Part shown: piece by piece, positions 5,640 through 5,686 of the stretch | Layout of the letters: every line of letters begins with the position of its first letter | How positions within the stretch are numbered: the stretch's first letter is position 1 | Origin: 4572-123 sp002084545 | Lineage (GTDB): Bacteria > Desulfobacterota > Desulfobacteria > Desulfobacterales > 4572-123 | Length of the DNA stretch: 5,686 bases | Direction: 5' to 3' | Assembly: GCA_029939715.1 (NCBI GenBank) | Contig: JAOZSJ010000176.1 | Span: 1-5,686, forward strand | Notes under the pieces: generated by a model | Database searches by the model: none | What the model was told of the DNA's origin: nothing | The model's input: the letters and a program-made list of their open reading frames with translations, nothing else | Translations under genes and position numbers: made by a program

Positions 5640-5686
5640 AGCAGCATAAAAAATCTATAGACTGTCACATATTAAATTGCACAAGG
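5640..5686. other. Downstream flank of the AOR gene
   Basis: These 47 AT-rich bases have no intrinsic terminator. An 8-bp palindrome TCTATAGA lies at 5654-5661. TATAGACT (5656-5663) is the reverse complement of 3100-3107 in the 15-bp palindrome near 3095. The window ends in ACAAGG, which could be the start of a Shine-Dalgarno sequence for a following gene in the same operon. Confidence 0.3.

Overview
The window reads left to right on the + strand as two short gene clusters. It looks like an anaerobic, pyrrolysine-using bacterium. The first gene is a dimethylamine methyltransferase (mtbB) whose reading frame is interrupted by an in-frame amber codon exactly where the family carries pyrrolysine. 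None of the four genes ends in TAG (stops are TAA, TGA, TAA, TAA), as expected where UAG is a sense codon. A TetR regulator, an aldehyde ferredoxin oxidoreductase and mixed base composition fit a Desulfobacterota-type or similar methylotrophic anaerobe better than a methanogen. That placement is inference and cannot be fixed from this window.

Layout: 1-115 is a leader with no supportable gene. 116-1495 is mtbB, with UAG/pyrrolysine at 1160-1162 and a strong hairpin starting 4 nt after it. 1506-2993 is an MttB-superfamily methyltransferase, 10 nt downstream and probably cotranscribed, with alanine where trimethylamine methyltransferases have pyrrolysine. 2994-3274 is a 281-bp regulatory gap holding a cluster of inverted repeats, two AT palindromes, a promoter with a perfect TTGACA box and a 22-bp operator-like inverted repeat. 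3275-3883 is a TetR/BetI-like regulator. 3912-5639 is a tungsten (or molybdenum) aldehyde ferredoxin oxidoreductase, 28 bp behind the regulator and probably in its operon. 5640-5686 is the start of the next intergenic stretch.

How the genes may work together: MtbB would transfer a methyl group from dimethylamine to a corrinoid protein. The alanine-type MttB homologue would do the same from another methylated amine, most plausibly a quaternary amine of the betaine type. The cognate corrinoid proteins, the methyl-corrinoid:acceptor methyltransferase, a RamA-type activator and the pyl genes are not here and must lie elsewhere. The regulator-AOR pair may handle or sense an aldehyde; its link to methylamine metabolism rests only on proximity and on a BetI-like look of the regulator.

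The most interesting signals are the mtbB amber codon with its PYLIS-like hairpin, the pairing of a Pyl and a non-Pyl methylamine methyltransferase, and the dense symmetric architecture of the 3080-3254 region.
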